This document shows positions 1-7,924 of a DNA stretch of 64,000 bases, piece after piece. The notes under the pieces were generated by a model that ran no database searches, was not told the DNA's origin, and saw nothing but the letters and a program-made list of their open reading frames with translations. Position numbers and translations under genes: made by a program. Each line of letters begins with the position of its first letter. The first letter of the stretch is position 1. The DNA is from Roseomonas genomospecies 6 (GTDB lineage Bacteria > Pseudomonadota > Alphaproteobacteria > Azospirillales > Azospirillaceae), in the NCBI RefSeq assembly GCF_008365375.1, contig NZ_QOKW01000016.1, positions 87,787 to 151,786 on the forward strand. Reading direction: 5' to 3'.

Positions 1-483
1 CGAGCGCATGAACTTGCCTTCCTCTCTGACAGCCGCGAGCACGTAGATGCCCGACATCGCGGCCAAGACGATCCACGGAGCCCAAGCCGCCGTCGCCACA
101 GCATTGGCAAGCCAAAACAGCATGTACGACACGTAGAAGGGGTGTCGGACGAACCGGTATGGACCGCCGGCAGCCAAGTGCTGCGGGCTGTCTTCCGAAA
201 AAGCCAGCGTGAGCCGTTGGCGGCGCGTCGCGACAACGGCCCAAAGGAAAAGGGTCAGCGATGCGGCATAGAGCGCAACCGGCATCGCCGCGCCATGGGG
301 CTGCATGACGACGCTGACGAGGAACACCCCCATCCCGAGTAACCCCAGTGCTCCCATCACAACTGTGCCGGATGGTACGCGCTGGTGTACAAGGAAATGC
401 CGTTTGACACCCCAGGTGAAAGCGGCAAAGCAGACGGTTGAGAGGGTCACAGAAAGCAGCAAGTTCCAAGATATCGGATGCAT
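1..483 (-). CDS. ICMT/PEMT-like membrane methyltransferase (3' end cut by window edge)
   Basis: The reading frame runs leftwards off the window, with 161 codons visible and no stop. It starts at an ATG (483-481) behind GAGG. The visible protein has about four hydrophobic segments (residues 5-25, 40-60, 67-85, 120-150). It carries the isoprenylcysteine carboxyl methyltransferase / phospholipid methyltransferase signature GPYRFVRHPFYVSY at residues 107-120, followed by an EEGKFM-type acidic motif near 155. Such proteins are integral membrane SAM-dependent methyltransferases; the bacterial substrate is usually unknown. It is divergent from the TetR-family gene at 793, which could regulate it. 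The family call is good; the substrate cannot be told. Confidence 0.8.
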   Translation of the reverse strand, partial: MHPISWNLLLSVTLSTVCFAAFTWGVKRHFLVHQRVPSGTVVMGALGLLGMGVFLVSVVMQPHGAAMPVALYAASLTLFLWAVVATRRQRLTLAFSEDSPQHLAAGGPYRFVRHPFYVSYMLFWLANAVATAAWAPWIVLAAMSGIYVLAAVREEGKFMRS

Positions 484-792
484 GAGAACCTCATTGAATT
501 CTAATATCCAGCCTCACCGTTGCGTCGTATGCTGTGTTCAGCCGGTCAATCTCAAACCAACAGCAGCGCCTCTTCCGACCACGAGAAGTATCGTGAACGA
601 GCCCCCCGGACGCGGCGGCCCCCTGTTTCTCACAGATCCGTCATACGGCCCTCACGTTCGAGACGCGGCCTTGATCCCCGCACGGATTTTGGGCGGGGGA
701 ATGCGGTATGGTGGCGGCATTCGAATAGGGTGCGGACAACGCCTCGGCAGCCGTGTATGTTGACGACGTTAACATGACCGTCGATGTGAGCA
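484..792. other. Divergent intergenic region between methyltransferase and TetR genes
   Basis: This is 309 bases without a convincing gene. Short open frames here lack ribosome sites and the GC-rich third positions of the neighbours. The right half, next to the TetR start, holds the palindrome described at 757-775. Promoters for both divergent genes must lie here, but no clear -35/-10 pair could be chosen. Confidence 0.6.
757..775. promoter_or_regulatory. 19-bp palindrome, candidate TetR operator
   Basis: ATGTTGACGACGTTAACAT is an imperfect inverted repeat: 8 of 9 arm positions match around the centre at 766. It ends 17 bases before the TetR-family start. A related half-site, GTCAACAT, overlaps the start of the regulator gene at 795-802. 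The position suits autoregulation and control of the divergent methyltransferase gene. Confidence 0.5.
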
Positions 793-1362
793 ATGTCAAC
801 ATCAAAGCCGAGGAACTATCACCATGGTGACCTTCGGGCCGCACTGCTGCTGGCGACCGAGGCCCTGCTCGACGAAGGCGGCACGGGGGCGGTCAGCTTG
901 CGCGAAGTCGCCCGCCGCGCCGGCGTCTCCGCCACGGCATGCTATCGACACTATTCCAGCAAGGAGGATCTGCTGGCAGCGGCGGCCACCCGAGGATACG
1001 AAGAACTGGGCGCCGCCCTCAGGGCTGCGGCTGATGGAGCGGACAACGTGTTGTCGGCCATGGCGATCGCCTACGTGCAGTTTGCCGTCGCCCGCCCCGG
1101 ACGGTTTCGCCTGATGTTCGGGCCTGCCATTGGCGACCGCAGTCGATACCCGGCCCTTACGGAAGCCGCGTCACGGAGTTTTGGAGAACTCGCCGACGCC
1201 GTTTCGCTGACAAACTCGGAAGGGCGGGGCAACCGGGCGGCCGCGATCGGCGCTTGGTCGTTCGTGCACGGCCTGTCGACGCTCATCATCGATGAGATGG
1301 TGCCGGGAGACGACATCCCAGGCTTGGTGCGCGCAATTCTCGAAGCTCGCGGCACTGCGTGA
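793..1362 (+). CDS. TetR/AcrR-family transcriptional regulator
   Basis: The protein has 189 residues, normal for TetR regulators. The helix-turn-helix is at about residues 34-65 (VSLREVARRAGVSATACYRH, with the usual Y-x-H-Y-x-S-K-E-D-L recognition region). The C-terminal half is helical and contains ARPGRFRLMFGP and GAWSFVHGLSTLI, as in the WHG-type C-terminal domain of many TetR proteins. It is expected to be a ligand-responsive repressor. Its gene lies divergent from the methyltransferase gene with a palindrome directly upstream. The ATG at 793 is the first in frame with the HTH domain. The ligand is unknown. Confidence 0.88.
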   Translation: MSTSKPRNYHHGDLRAALLLATEALLDEGGTGAVSLREVARRAGVSATACYRHYSSKEDLLAAAATRGYEELGAALRAAADGADNVLSAMAIAYVQFAVARPGRFRLMFGPAIGDRSRYPALTEAASRSFGELADAVSLTNSEGRGNRAAAIGAWSFVHGLSTLIIDEMVPGDDIPGLVRAILEARGTA

Positions 1363-1478
1363 GACTCTGCGGAAAGCCGGATGACCTCCAGAGGACTGCG
1401 CCCGCATTTTCTAGGCATTCTCAGCGGTAACGGCGCTCCAATCGCTCAGCGTCCAGATCGCGAACCCGATAAACTCTA

Positions 1479-2198
1479 TCACCCGATGCCCAGCCGCTCC
1501 TTCAGCGGGCCGAGGAAGCGGCGGCTGACGGGAATGCTCTGGCCGCCCAGCGTCTGGATTTCGGCCAGCCCGTTGTCGATCAGGCGGATTTCCCGGATGC
1601 GGTCGGGGTTGACCAGATATTGCCGGTGGCAGCGCACCAGCGGCGTGCGCTCCTGCAAGGTCAGCAGGGTCAGTTCGGTGAAGCGCTCTTCCCCATCGGC
1701 GCCGACGACGAAGACGCCGCTGGCCTTGGAGGCGACGCACTCCACCTCCTCCAGCTTCAGCAGGGAGATGCGGTTGTGACCCGTGCAGGGGATCAGCCGC
1801 AGCGGTGCGGCGTCCTTCAGCACGGCCATATCCTGCGGCGCCCGCTCGCGGCGCAGCCGTTGCAGAGTCTTCGCCAGCCGGACCGGGTCCGCCGGTTTCA
1901 GAAGGTAGTCGAAGGCGTGCTCCTCGAAGGCTTGGACGGCGTATTCGTCGTGGGCGGTCAGGAAGACGATGCGGGGCATCCGCTCCGGATCGAGCATGCT
2001 CAGCATCTCCAGACCGCTGACGCGCGGCATCTGGATGTCCAGGAACACGACGTCGGGCGGCTGGCGGTTGATGGCGCCGATGGCCTCGATGGCGTTGGCG
2101 CATTCCCCGGCGATCCTCAAGTCGGGGGCCTCTTCCAGAAGGCGCCGAAGCTCCCCGCGGGCCAGCGGCTCGTCGTCCACGATCAGCACGGTCATCAT
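1479..2198 (-). CDS. LytTR-family response regulator
   Basis: A 239-residue response regulator. The receiver domain spans residues 2-120, with acidic pocket DDE at 8-10, phospho-acceptor Asp in FLDIQMP (about D54) and the conserved Lys in YLLKPAD. It is followed by a LytTR DNA-binding domain at about 135-237 (RCHRQYLVNPDRI, PVSRRFLGPLKERLG). These domains bind DNA through beta strands instead of an HTH. The start overlaps the stop of the upstream kinase gene in an ATGA, so the two are translationally coupled. Relatives are the E. coli BtsR/YpdB and Gram-positive LytR regulators, which often control transporter or carbon-metabolism genes. The target here is unknown. Confidence 0.92.
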   Translation of the reverse strand: MMTVLIVDDEPLARGELRRLLEEAPDLRIAGECANAIEAIGAINRQPPDVVFLDIQMPRVSGLEMLSMLDPERMPRIVFLTAHDEYAVQAFEEHAFDYLLKPADPVRLAKTLQRLRRERAPQDMAVLKDAAPLRLIPCTGHNRISLLKLEEVECVASKASGVFVVGADGEERFTELTLLTLQERTPLVRCHRQYLVNPDRIREIRLIDNGLAEIQTLGGQSIPVSRRFLGPLKERLGIG

Positions 2199-3904
2199 GG
2201 CGCGGTCTCCGCGACGGCTGGGATGTCCAGGGGAAGGCGCAGGGTGATGCGGGTGAAGGCGTCGGCCTCGCAGGCGACGTCCACCCCGTAACCACCGCCG
2301 AAGCGGTTGCGGACGCGGCGGTGCACGATGGACATGCCCAGCCCGTCGCCGCCCGGACGCTCCTCATAGAGGCCGGCGTTGTCCTCCACCGACAGCAGCA
2401 GGTCGCCGGCCTCCCGCCGCGCCGCGATGCGGACATGGCCGGGGCCGAGGAGTTGGGAGGTGCCGTGCTTGATGGCGTTCTCCACCAGCGGCTGGAGCAG
2501 GAAGGCCGGGAGGCGGGCGTGGCGCAGCCCGTCGGGCACGTCGATCTCCACCGACAGGCGCCCGGTGAAGCGCGCCAGCTCGATCTGGAGATAGGCGCTG
2601 ACATGCTCCACCTCGTCGGCCACGGTGGCCTCCTGGCTGGGCCGCTTCAGGTTCTTGCGGAAGAAGATCGACAGGCTCCGCACGAGCTGGCGCGCCCGCT
2701 CCGGGTCGCTGCGGATGACCGCGGAGATGGTGTTCAGCGCGTTGAACAGGAAATGCGGGTTCACCTGCGCGTGCAGCAGCTTGATCTCCGACTGGGCGAG
2801 CAGCGCCTTCTGCCGTTCGTAACGCCCGGCGAGGATCTGGCTGGACAGCAGCCGGGCGATGCCTTCCCCCAGCGTGCGGTTGATGGTGGAGAACAGCTTG
2901 GTCTTCGGCTCGTACAGCTTCACCGTGCCGATCACCCGGTCGTCCTCCCCCACCAGCGGGATCACCAGCGAGGCGCCCAGCCGGCAGTTCGGGTGGATCG
3001 AGCATTGGTAGGTCACCAGATCGCCGTCGGCGTAGAGAACCTGGTTGTTGGCGATGGCTTGGTAGGTCTGGGGCGAGGTGATCGGCGTGCCCGGCAGATG
3101 GTGGTCGTCGCCGACGCCGATGAAGGCCAGCAGCTTGTCCCGGTCGGTGATGGCGACCGCGCCGACGCCCGTCTCCTCGTAGATGATGCGGGCGACCCGC
3201 ATGCTGTTCTCTTCGTTGAAGCCCCCGCGCAGCACGCCGTCCGCCCGCGCCGCGATCTTCAGCGCCTTGGCCGAGAAGGCGCTGGACTGCTTGTCGATCA
3301 GGGCGCGGCGGTCCATCAGGATGCGCATGAACAGCCCGGCCCCCAGCGTGTTGGCGACGATCATCGGCAGGGCCACGACCTCGACCAGATGGACCGCCGC
3401 CGGGAAGGGCTTCGCCACCAGCAGGATGATGAGCATCTGCGCCAGTTCGGCCACGAAGGACACGGCGCCGACGCGCAGCGGGTCGAACAGCGGCTCGATC
3501 CGGCCCTGGCGGACGAAGTGCCGGTGCACCAACCCGCCGATCAGCCCCTCCGCCACCGTGGAAATGGCGCAGGCCACCGCGGACATGCCGCCCAGCGAAT
3601 AACGGTGAAGCCCCCCGGTGAAGCCGACCGCCAGCCCCACCGAAGGGCCGCCCAGGATGCCGCCCAGAACCGCCCCGATGGCGCGGGTGTTGGCGATGGA
3701 ATCGTCGATCTGGAGCCCGAAATAGGTCCCCATGACGCAGAACATCGAGAAGATGACGTAGCAGGCCAGCTTGTGCGGCCAGCGCACGGTGACCTGCATC
3801 ACCGGCAGGAACAGCGGCGTCCGGCTCAGCATGTAGGCGATGACCAGATACACGCACATCTGCTGGAGCAGCAGGAAGACGAGGCTGAGATGCTCGACGG
3901 TCAT
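2195..3904 (-). CDS. LytS-type sensor histidine kinase (5TM-LYT, GAF, HisK, HATPase)
   Basis: A 569-residue membrane sensor. The N-terminal 200 residues carry five or six membrane helices with the 5TMR-LYT features (IGAVLGGILGGPSVGLAVGF, GLHRYSLGG near residue 100). A GAF domain follows at about 225-350. The His_kinase domain holds LLHAQVNPHFLFNALN, with the phospho-acceptor His at about 384. A HATPase domain at 450-560 contains LVENAIKHG and DGLGMSIV. This is the domain order of BtsS/YpdA/LytS kinases, which sense small metabolites such as pyruvate or cell-wall status. It pairs with the overlapping LytTR regulator. The lactate locus 30 kb away makes a pyruvate-type signal conceivable, but nothing here shows it. 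Confidence 0.92.
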   Translation of the reverse strand: MTVEHLSLVFLLLQQMCVYLVIAYMLSRTPLFLPVMQVTVRWPHKLACYVIFSMFCVMGTYFGLQIDDSIANTRAIGAVLGGILGGPSVGLAVGFTGGLHRYSLGGMSAVACAISTVAEGLIGGLVHRHFVRQGRIEPLFDPLRVGAVSFVAELAQMLIILLVAKPFPAAVHLVEVVALPMIVANTLGAGLFMRILMDRRALIDKQSSAFSAKALKIAARADGVLRGGFNEENSMRVARIIYEETGVGAVAITDRDKLLAFIGVGDDHHLPGTPITSPQTYQAIANNQVLYADGDLVTYQCSIHPNCRLGASLVIPLVGEDDRVIGTVKLYEPKTKLFSTINRTLGEGIARLLSSQILAGRYERQKALLAQSEIKLLHAQVNPHFLFNALNTISAVIRSDPERARQLVRSLSIFFRKNLKRPSQEATVADEVEHVSAYLQIELARFTGRLSVEIDVPDGLRHARLPAFLLQPLVENAIKHGTSQLLGPGHVRIAARREAGDLLLSVEDNAGLYEERPGGDGLGMSIVHRRVRNRFGGGYGVDVACEADAFTRITLRLPLDIPAVAETAP

Positions 3905-4024
3905 GGCGGCGCGTGGCGGTGGCGGACGGCGGGATTGCCGGCCCGCAGGCTACCCCCGCCCGCCATGCCGCGGTATGATTCCAATCAATGGATGCAGCCG
4001 GAGCATCCCAGCGCGGCGGTGCCG

Positions 4025-4432
4025 CTACGCGGCCAGCGCGGGGGCCTGCGTCGCCGGCGGAAGGGCGCCGATGTTGGTGGGCGGCAGGCGCAGGCGCCCC
4101 GCCAGCCCCTCCAGGGAATCGTGCAGGCGGCGGCAGGGGTTGCCGTCCTCCCCCGGTTCGTAGATGCCGACGAAGGGCGCGCCGGGCTGGTTGGGGTCCA
4201 GATGCAATTCCACGATGTGGGTGCGCGACGCGCAGCCGCGGATCAGCGGGTCGGCGGGGATCACCGTCCAGCCGCGCCGCAGGCAACGCTCGGCCAGCCC
4301 TTCCAGATAGAGCGACGCGGACGGAACGCGCTTCAGCGCCTGCAACTCGGCAATGAGCTGGCGGACGTTGTCCACCTGCTCCAGGAACAGGCCGGCGGCG
4401 TGGTGCGTGTCACGGATCACGAGCTTCAGCAT
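4025..4432 (-). CDS. Conserved protein of unknown function, paralogue of the protein at 23369
   Basis: A 135-residue protein I do not recognise by name. It starts MLKLVIRDTHHAAGL behind an AGGAGG-like site. It aligns along its length with the protein at 23369-23806. Shared positions include KLVI-D-H-AAGL, SAS-LE-A-RCL, a DPL segment, T-VE and DG-CRR-H-L. No signal peptide or membrane segment is seen, so it is probably cytosolic. It lies between rlpA (33 nt gap) and the lytS-type gene (120 nt gap) on the same strand. Conserved Cys in RCL and CRR may be structural or metal ligands. This looks like a lineage-specific family present in at least two copies in this genome. Confidence 0.75.
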   Translation of the reverse strand: MLKLVIRDTHHAAGLFLEQVDNVRQLIAELQALKRVPSASLYLEGLAERCLRRGWTVIPADPLIRGCASRTHIVELHLDPNQPGAPFVGIYEPGEDGNPCRRLHDSLEGLAGRLRLPPTNIGALPPATQAPALAA

Positions 4433-4465
4433 GGGTCGGAACCTCCTTTGTGGGCACGGCTTCCG

Positions 4466-5071
4466 CTATTCGGCGGCGCCCAGCTCCGCATTTTCCGGAT
4501 CAGTGTCGGGCCGTTCGGCGACGGTCACGAACCGCTCCGGCGCGGATGTGCCGTCCGGGTCAAGGGCGGCGACCATGCGCTCCAGCCGCTGGCGCAGGGA
4601 GCGGCTCGGCTGGTCGGACGGCCGGGCTTCGACGCGGACATCCACCACGCCGTCTTGGATCATGCCCAGCTCATGGGCGGCCTTCCGGGACAGATCGATC
4701 ACCCGGCCCTTCACGTAGGGGCCGCGGTCGTTGATGACGACCTCGACGCTGCGCCCGTTGTCGGCGTTGGTCACCGTCACCCGGCTGCCCAAGGGAAGCC
4801 GGCGGGACGCGGCGGTCAGCCGGTTCTGGCTGAAGCGCTCCCCCGACGCCGTGGTGCGGCCATGGAAGAAGTCCGCATAATAAGACGCCTTCCCTTCATG
4901 GACATAAACCGGTTCGATTTCCAAAGCGGCCGGGGACGCGATCTCCCCAGCGCCAATGTACTCGACGTCGATGTCCTGCGGCAATGGCGGGACGGAGGCA
5001 ATCTGTGCATTGGTCGAGCATGCACCAACAGAAACAGCACAAATCGCGAGCGCAACACAGCCATACCGCAC
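4466..5071 (-). CDS. rlpA: Septal ring lytic transglycosylase RlpA-like lipoprotein
   Basis: RlpA-type outer-membrane lipoprotein with a double-psi beta-barrel domain (GKASYYADFFHGRTTASGE through GRVIDLSRKAAHELGM) that cleaves naked glycan strands in peptidoglycan. I chose the GTG at 5071, not the upstream ATG at 5131. It has a GGGGAG ribosome site eight bases away, and it gives a compact lipoprotein signal ending in the lipobox VGAC about 17 residues in. The protein is then 201 residues. The SPOR domain of long RlpA proteins is absent, and the C-terminal 50 residues are acidic and probably disordered. It lies upstream of the unknown gene at 4025 on the same strand. Confidence 0.85.
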   Translation of the reverse strand: MRYGCVALAICAVSVGACSTNAQIASVPPLPQDIDVEYIGAGEIASPAALEIEPVYVHEGKASYYADFFHGRTTASGERFSQNRLTAASRRLPLGSRVTVTNADNGRSVEVVINDRGPYVKGRVIDLSRKAAHELGMIQDGVVDVRVEARPSDQPSRSLRQRLERMVAALDPDGTSAPERFVTVAERPDTDPENAELGAAE

Positions 5072-5545
5072 TCTATTTCTCCCCCGTTGTTGTTCTGCGG
5101 CAACGGTTGCGGAATCCGCCCATCGTGTCAATCCGCGAATTCACGTCTATCCTGTGACAGGATTGCGCCTTAATATTTCTTAACGATTTTACTTTGGCGT
5201 TATCGATGGCATGGCGACGCAGACAGACGTCTTTACTTGCGGCGACTGTTCTTCGAGCATCCCCGAGAATTCTTCCGGCATCACACGGTGGAGAACCGGA
5301 AGCCATCGCCGCTCCGCGAGGACACGGAGAGAATTTCCCGGAGCAGGCACAAGGCTCTGAAAATTCGCTGAAAAAATTCCCTCTTCGGGGGTTATGAACA
5401 CCGTCTGATCCATTGCGGGCCATCCGGCCCACCGTCATAAATACTCGCCCATTGAAAGACGAACGCTCACCGTTTTCGCCAAACATCAACGAAATTCGGA
5501 ACGAATTTAGCGAATGACCGGTCCACCCTGACGGAGTGCGCAGGA
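5072..5545. other. Divergent intergenic region rlpA / serralysin with a perfect palindrome
   Basis: This 474-base gap is less GC-rich than its surroundings, notably around 5165-5205 (TTAATATTTCTTAACGATTT), a likely promoter area for both divergent genes. ATCCTG-TGA-CAGGAT at 5149-5163 is a perfect 6-bp inverted repeat with a 3-nt spacer and could be an operator. A 74-codon frame at 5189-5413 on the minus strand has no ribosome site and poor third-position GC, so I do not call it a gene. Confidence 0.55.
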
Positions 5546-7297
5546 ATGAGCGAGTTTCGGATTCCCGGTCCTGTTGTAAACGCGGACGGAATCGATGGCC
5601 ATCAATCGGCCCCGAGCGGAGGATCGTTCGACCCGTCGATGGAGACGGCGTGGCGGACGACGGGCGGGGCCGGCGATCCCCTGTTCATCCGGGCCTTCGA
5701 CAGCGGGCGCCGCTGGGGGGCGCCGCCGGACGGCGGCTCGACGGCGCCCTACACCCTCACCTACGGCTGGGTGGTGGACGCCGGCATCCGCTACGTGCCC
5801 GGCTTCCGGCCCCTCAACGACAGCCAGCGGGCCATGGCGTTGCAGGCGATGGGGGAATGGAGCGCGGTTTCCAACATCGCCTTCGTGGAATCGGCGGCGC
5901 CCATGACCGCCAATCTCCAATTCCACATGAGCCAGTTGGACGCCTTCGGCGCCTCCGGCATGGCCTACTATCCCAACGCGGCGGGGTCCTACATCTACCT
6001 CGACCCCGAATCCGCCGGCTACCGGACCTATGTGCACGAGATCGGCCACGCGCTGGGCCTGAAGCATCCCGGCGACTACAACGGAACGGGCAGCGGCACC
6101 CCGCCGTTCCTTCCCCCGTCCGAGGACAACCGGACCAACACCGTCATGTCCTATTACGGCGTCTGGCCCGGCGGGTTGGGCGTCTACGACGTCGCCGCGA
6201 TCCAGAACCTCTACGGCCCCAACCCCGCCGTGCGGGCGGGCGACGACCTCTACCTCCTGACGCCGGGGGCGGCAGGGCGCTACATCTGGGACGGTGGGGG
6301 GAACGACACCCTGTCCGCGGCGGGGGCGAACACCCCCGTCACCATCGACCTGACGGACGGCTGGGGGTGGTTCTCGGCGCAGGCGTCCTCGATCCTGGCG
6401 CCGGACCAGGTCTTCGTCGGCCGCGGGACCCGCATCGAACTGGTCATCGGGGGGCAGGCGGGCGACCGGCTGACCGGCTCCGCCTTCGCCGACACGCTGG
6501 AGGGGGGAGCGGGCGACGACACGCTGGCCGGCGGGGCGGGCGACGATCTCCTGGACGGCGGCACCGGCAACGACACGGCCCTCTACGGCTTCCCCTCGTC
6601 CAACGCCTTCGTGACCGGCGCTCCGCCGGGGAGCGGGGCGGAGCTGAGCGTCACCGGGGCCGAAGGCACCGACCGGCTGCGCGGCGTCGAGAGGCTGGTC
6701 TTCACCGACCGCAGCATCACCCGGCAGGAGGCCGCCGCCGCCCTGCCCCGCGCCGAGCCGGACCAGCGCGCCCTCGTCCATGACGGCGCCCGGAGCTACG
6801 AGGTTCGGATGACGCCCTATTCCGGCCCGGTCGCCGGTCTTCAGAACCAGTTTCTGGGAACGGCGAGCGGAGAGGCCGTCATCGGCAGCACGCGGAGCGA
6901 TTTCATGAACCTCCTCGGCGGCAACGACGCCGCCCAGGGCGCGAACGGGAACGACGTGCTGGACGGCGGCGTGGGCTCCAACTTCCTGACCGGCGGGGCC
7001 GGCCTGGACACCTTCTTCATCGACGGACGGGGCGAGGGCGTCACATGGTCCACCGTCACCGACCTGCAACCGGAGGAATGGGCCGTCGCCTGGGGCTGGC
7101 GGGACACCACGTCCAAACTCACCTGGGAGGATCTGGCCGGGGCCGGCGGTTATCAGGGGGCGACCGCGCGGATCGACATGGACGGCAACGGCGGCACCGA
7201 CCTCAGCCTCACCTTCAGCGGGCGCACGCCCGGCGGGCTGCTGGCCCTGCCGGGACAGGTGGGGACCGACAGCTACCTCGCCTTCCGGATCGGCTGA
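5546..7297 (+). CDS. Serralysin-like M10 zinc metalloprotease with RTX repeats
   Basis: A 583-residue secreted metzincin. The zinc site HEIGHALGLKHP is at residues 164-175, and the Met-turn MSYYG starts at 201, as in serralysin, alkaline protease AprA and PrtB. Calcium-binding RTX nonapeptides follow at about 310-350 (GGAGDDTLAGGAGDDLLDGG) and 450-485, including an NVLDGGVGSNFLTGG-type unit. The C-terminus ends hydrophobic (LAFRIG), as type I secretion substrates do. There is no N-terminal Sec signal. The ATG follows CAGGA directly, with CGGAG a little further up. It is expected to be exported by an ABC-HlyD-TolC system, but none is adjacent and no I38-type inhibitor gene follows, so it is an orphan in this window. 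Confidence 0.92.
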   Translation: MSEFRIPGPVVNADGIDGHQSAPSGGSFDPSMETAWRTTGGAGDPLFIRAFDSGRRWGAPPDGGSTAPYTLTYGWVVDAGIRYVPGFRPLNDSQRAMALQAMGEWSAVSNIAFVESAAPMTANLQFHMSQLDAFGASGMAYYPNAAGSYIYLDPESAGYRTYVHEIGHALGLKHPGDYNGTGSGTPPFLPPSEDNRTNTVMSYYGVWPGGLGVYDVAAIQNLYGPNPAVRAGDDLYLLTPGAAGRYIWDGGGNDTLSAAGANTPVTIDLTDGWGWFSAQASSILAPDQVFVGRGTRIELVIGGQAGDRLTGSAFADTLEGGAGDDTLAGGAGDDLLDGGTGNDTALYGFPSSNAFVTGAPPGSGAELSVTGAEGTDRLRGVERLVFTDRSITRQEAAAALPRAEPDQRALVHDGARSYEVRMTPYSGPVAGLQNQFLGTASGEAVIGSTRSDFMNLLGGNDAAQGANGNDVLDGGVGSNFLTGGAGLDTFFIDGRGEGVTWSTVTDLQPEEWAVAWGWRDTTSKLTWEDLAGAGGYQGATARIDMDGNGGTDLSLTFSGRTPGGLLALPGQVGTDSYLAFRIG

Positions 7298-7298
7298 C

Positions 7299-7320
7299 GG
7301 CTTTCCGCGATTCGGAAAAG
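7299..7320 (+). terminator. Weak hairpin after serralysin gene
   Basis: TTTCCG (7302-7307) and CGGAAA (7313-7318) form a perfect 6-bp stem with a 5-nt loop directly after the stop. There is no U-tract, so this may only be a 3' stabiliser. Confidence 0.3.
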
Positions 7321-7405
7321 GCCGCAGGCCGGGCGAGGCGCCGCGGCGATCCTCCCGCATTCTCGGGGCGACCGCCGATCCAGGAACAAGGATGGAGCCA
7401 CGACC

Positions 7406-7762
7406 ATGAAGCAGGTGATGTTCGTCGAACTCGGCATGGGCGCCGATCTGCACGGGCAGGACGTGACCAAGGCCGCCGTGCGGGCCGTACGCAACGCCAT
7501 CGAGCGCAATTCCATGCCGGGCATGCGCGCGCTGGTGGACGGCGACACCAGCCGGATGCAGGTCCGCGTCCATCTCGCCGTTCCGGCGGACGCCGACCGG
7601 CTCGACCTGGAGGCCGTGCGGGCCGTCTTCCCCTATGGGCAGGTGTCGTTCAACGTGGTGTCCGGCGGGATGCTGGCGCCCAGCGGCATCTTCCTGGCCG
7701 ACAAGAACGACCGCAACGAGATGATCTACATCGTCAACGCCGCGGTGGAAGTGGGAGTGTGA
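7406..7762 (+). CDS. Lin0512-family conserved protein
   Basis: A 118-residue soluble protein. MKQVMFVELGMGADLHGQDVTKAAVRAVRNAI at the N-terminus and the glycine-rich VVSGGMLAPSGIF segment match the Lin0512 family as I remember it. This is a short conserved family of unknown activity found across bacteria, with a conserved G-x-D-x-H-G-Q-D-x-T-K-A motif near the start. No signal peptide or membrane helix is seen. It starts at an ATG behind AAGGATGGAGC. It stands alone between the protease and a strong hairpin at 7839. The family call rests on pattern recognition; the function is unknown. Confidence 0.75.
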   Translation: MKQVMFVELGMGADLHGQDVTKAAVRAVRNAIERNSMPGMRALVDGDTSRMQVRVHLAVPADADRLDLEAVRAVFPYGQVSFNVVSGGMLAPSGIFLADKNDRNEMIYIVNAAVEVGV

Positions 7763-7838
7763 TACGGACGGCGTCTGGCGACTTCATCCGCATCACCCTT
7801 TCAATCAATGCTGCCGCATTGATCTGTCGGGTTTGACC

Positions 7839-7871
7839 GTGGGCGGATGATGGAAGCCATCATCCGCCCAC
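7839..7871. repeat. Perfect 15-bp inverted repeat (33-nt hairpin)
   Basis: GTGGGCGGATGATGG (7839-7853), AAG loop, then its exact complement CCATCATCCGCCCAC (7857-7871). This is a very stable stem. It lies 77 bases after the Lin0512 gene and 54 before the next start. Neither strand has a T-tract after it, so it is not a classic terminator; it may be a REP-like element or mRNA stabiliser. Confidence 0.75.
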
Positions 7872-7924
7872 GGCAGAAAACCGGCGCGGTTGCCCCCGCC
7901 CCCGTTTCGTGCCAGCGTCGGGGC

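Noticed and set aside
5072..5131. Upstream ATG (5131) as start of rlpA
   Set aside because: It would add 20 hydrophilic residues before the lipoprotein signal. The GTG at 5071 has GGGGAG at good spacing and gives a normal signal peptide.
2321..5173. 950-codon plus-strand open frame opposite the lytS-type, unknown and rlpA genes
   Set aside because: It is the mirror frame of three convincing minus-strand genes with clear domains. In GC-rich DNA the complement stays open; the translation is low-complexity (Gln/His/Arg/Asp-rich) with no motif.
5189..5413. 74-codon minus-strand frame in the rlpA/serralysin gap
   Set aside because: It reads somewhat protein-like, but there is no ribosome site and third-position GC is well below neighbouring genes.
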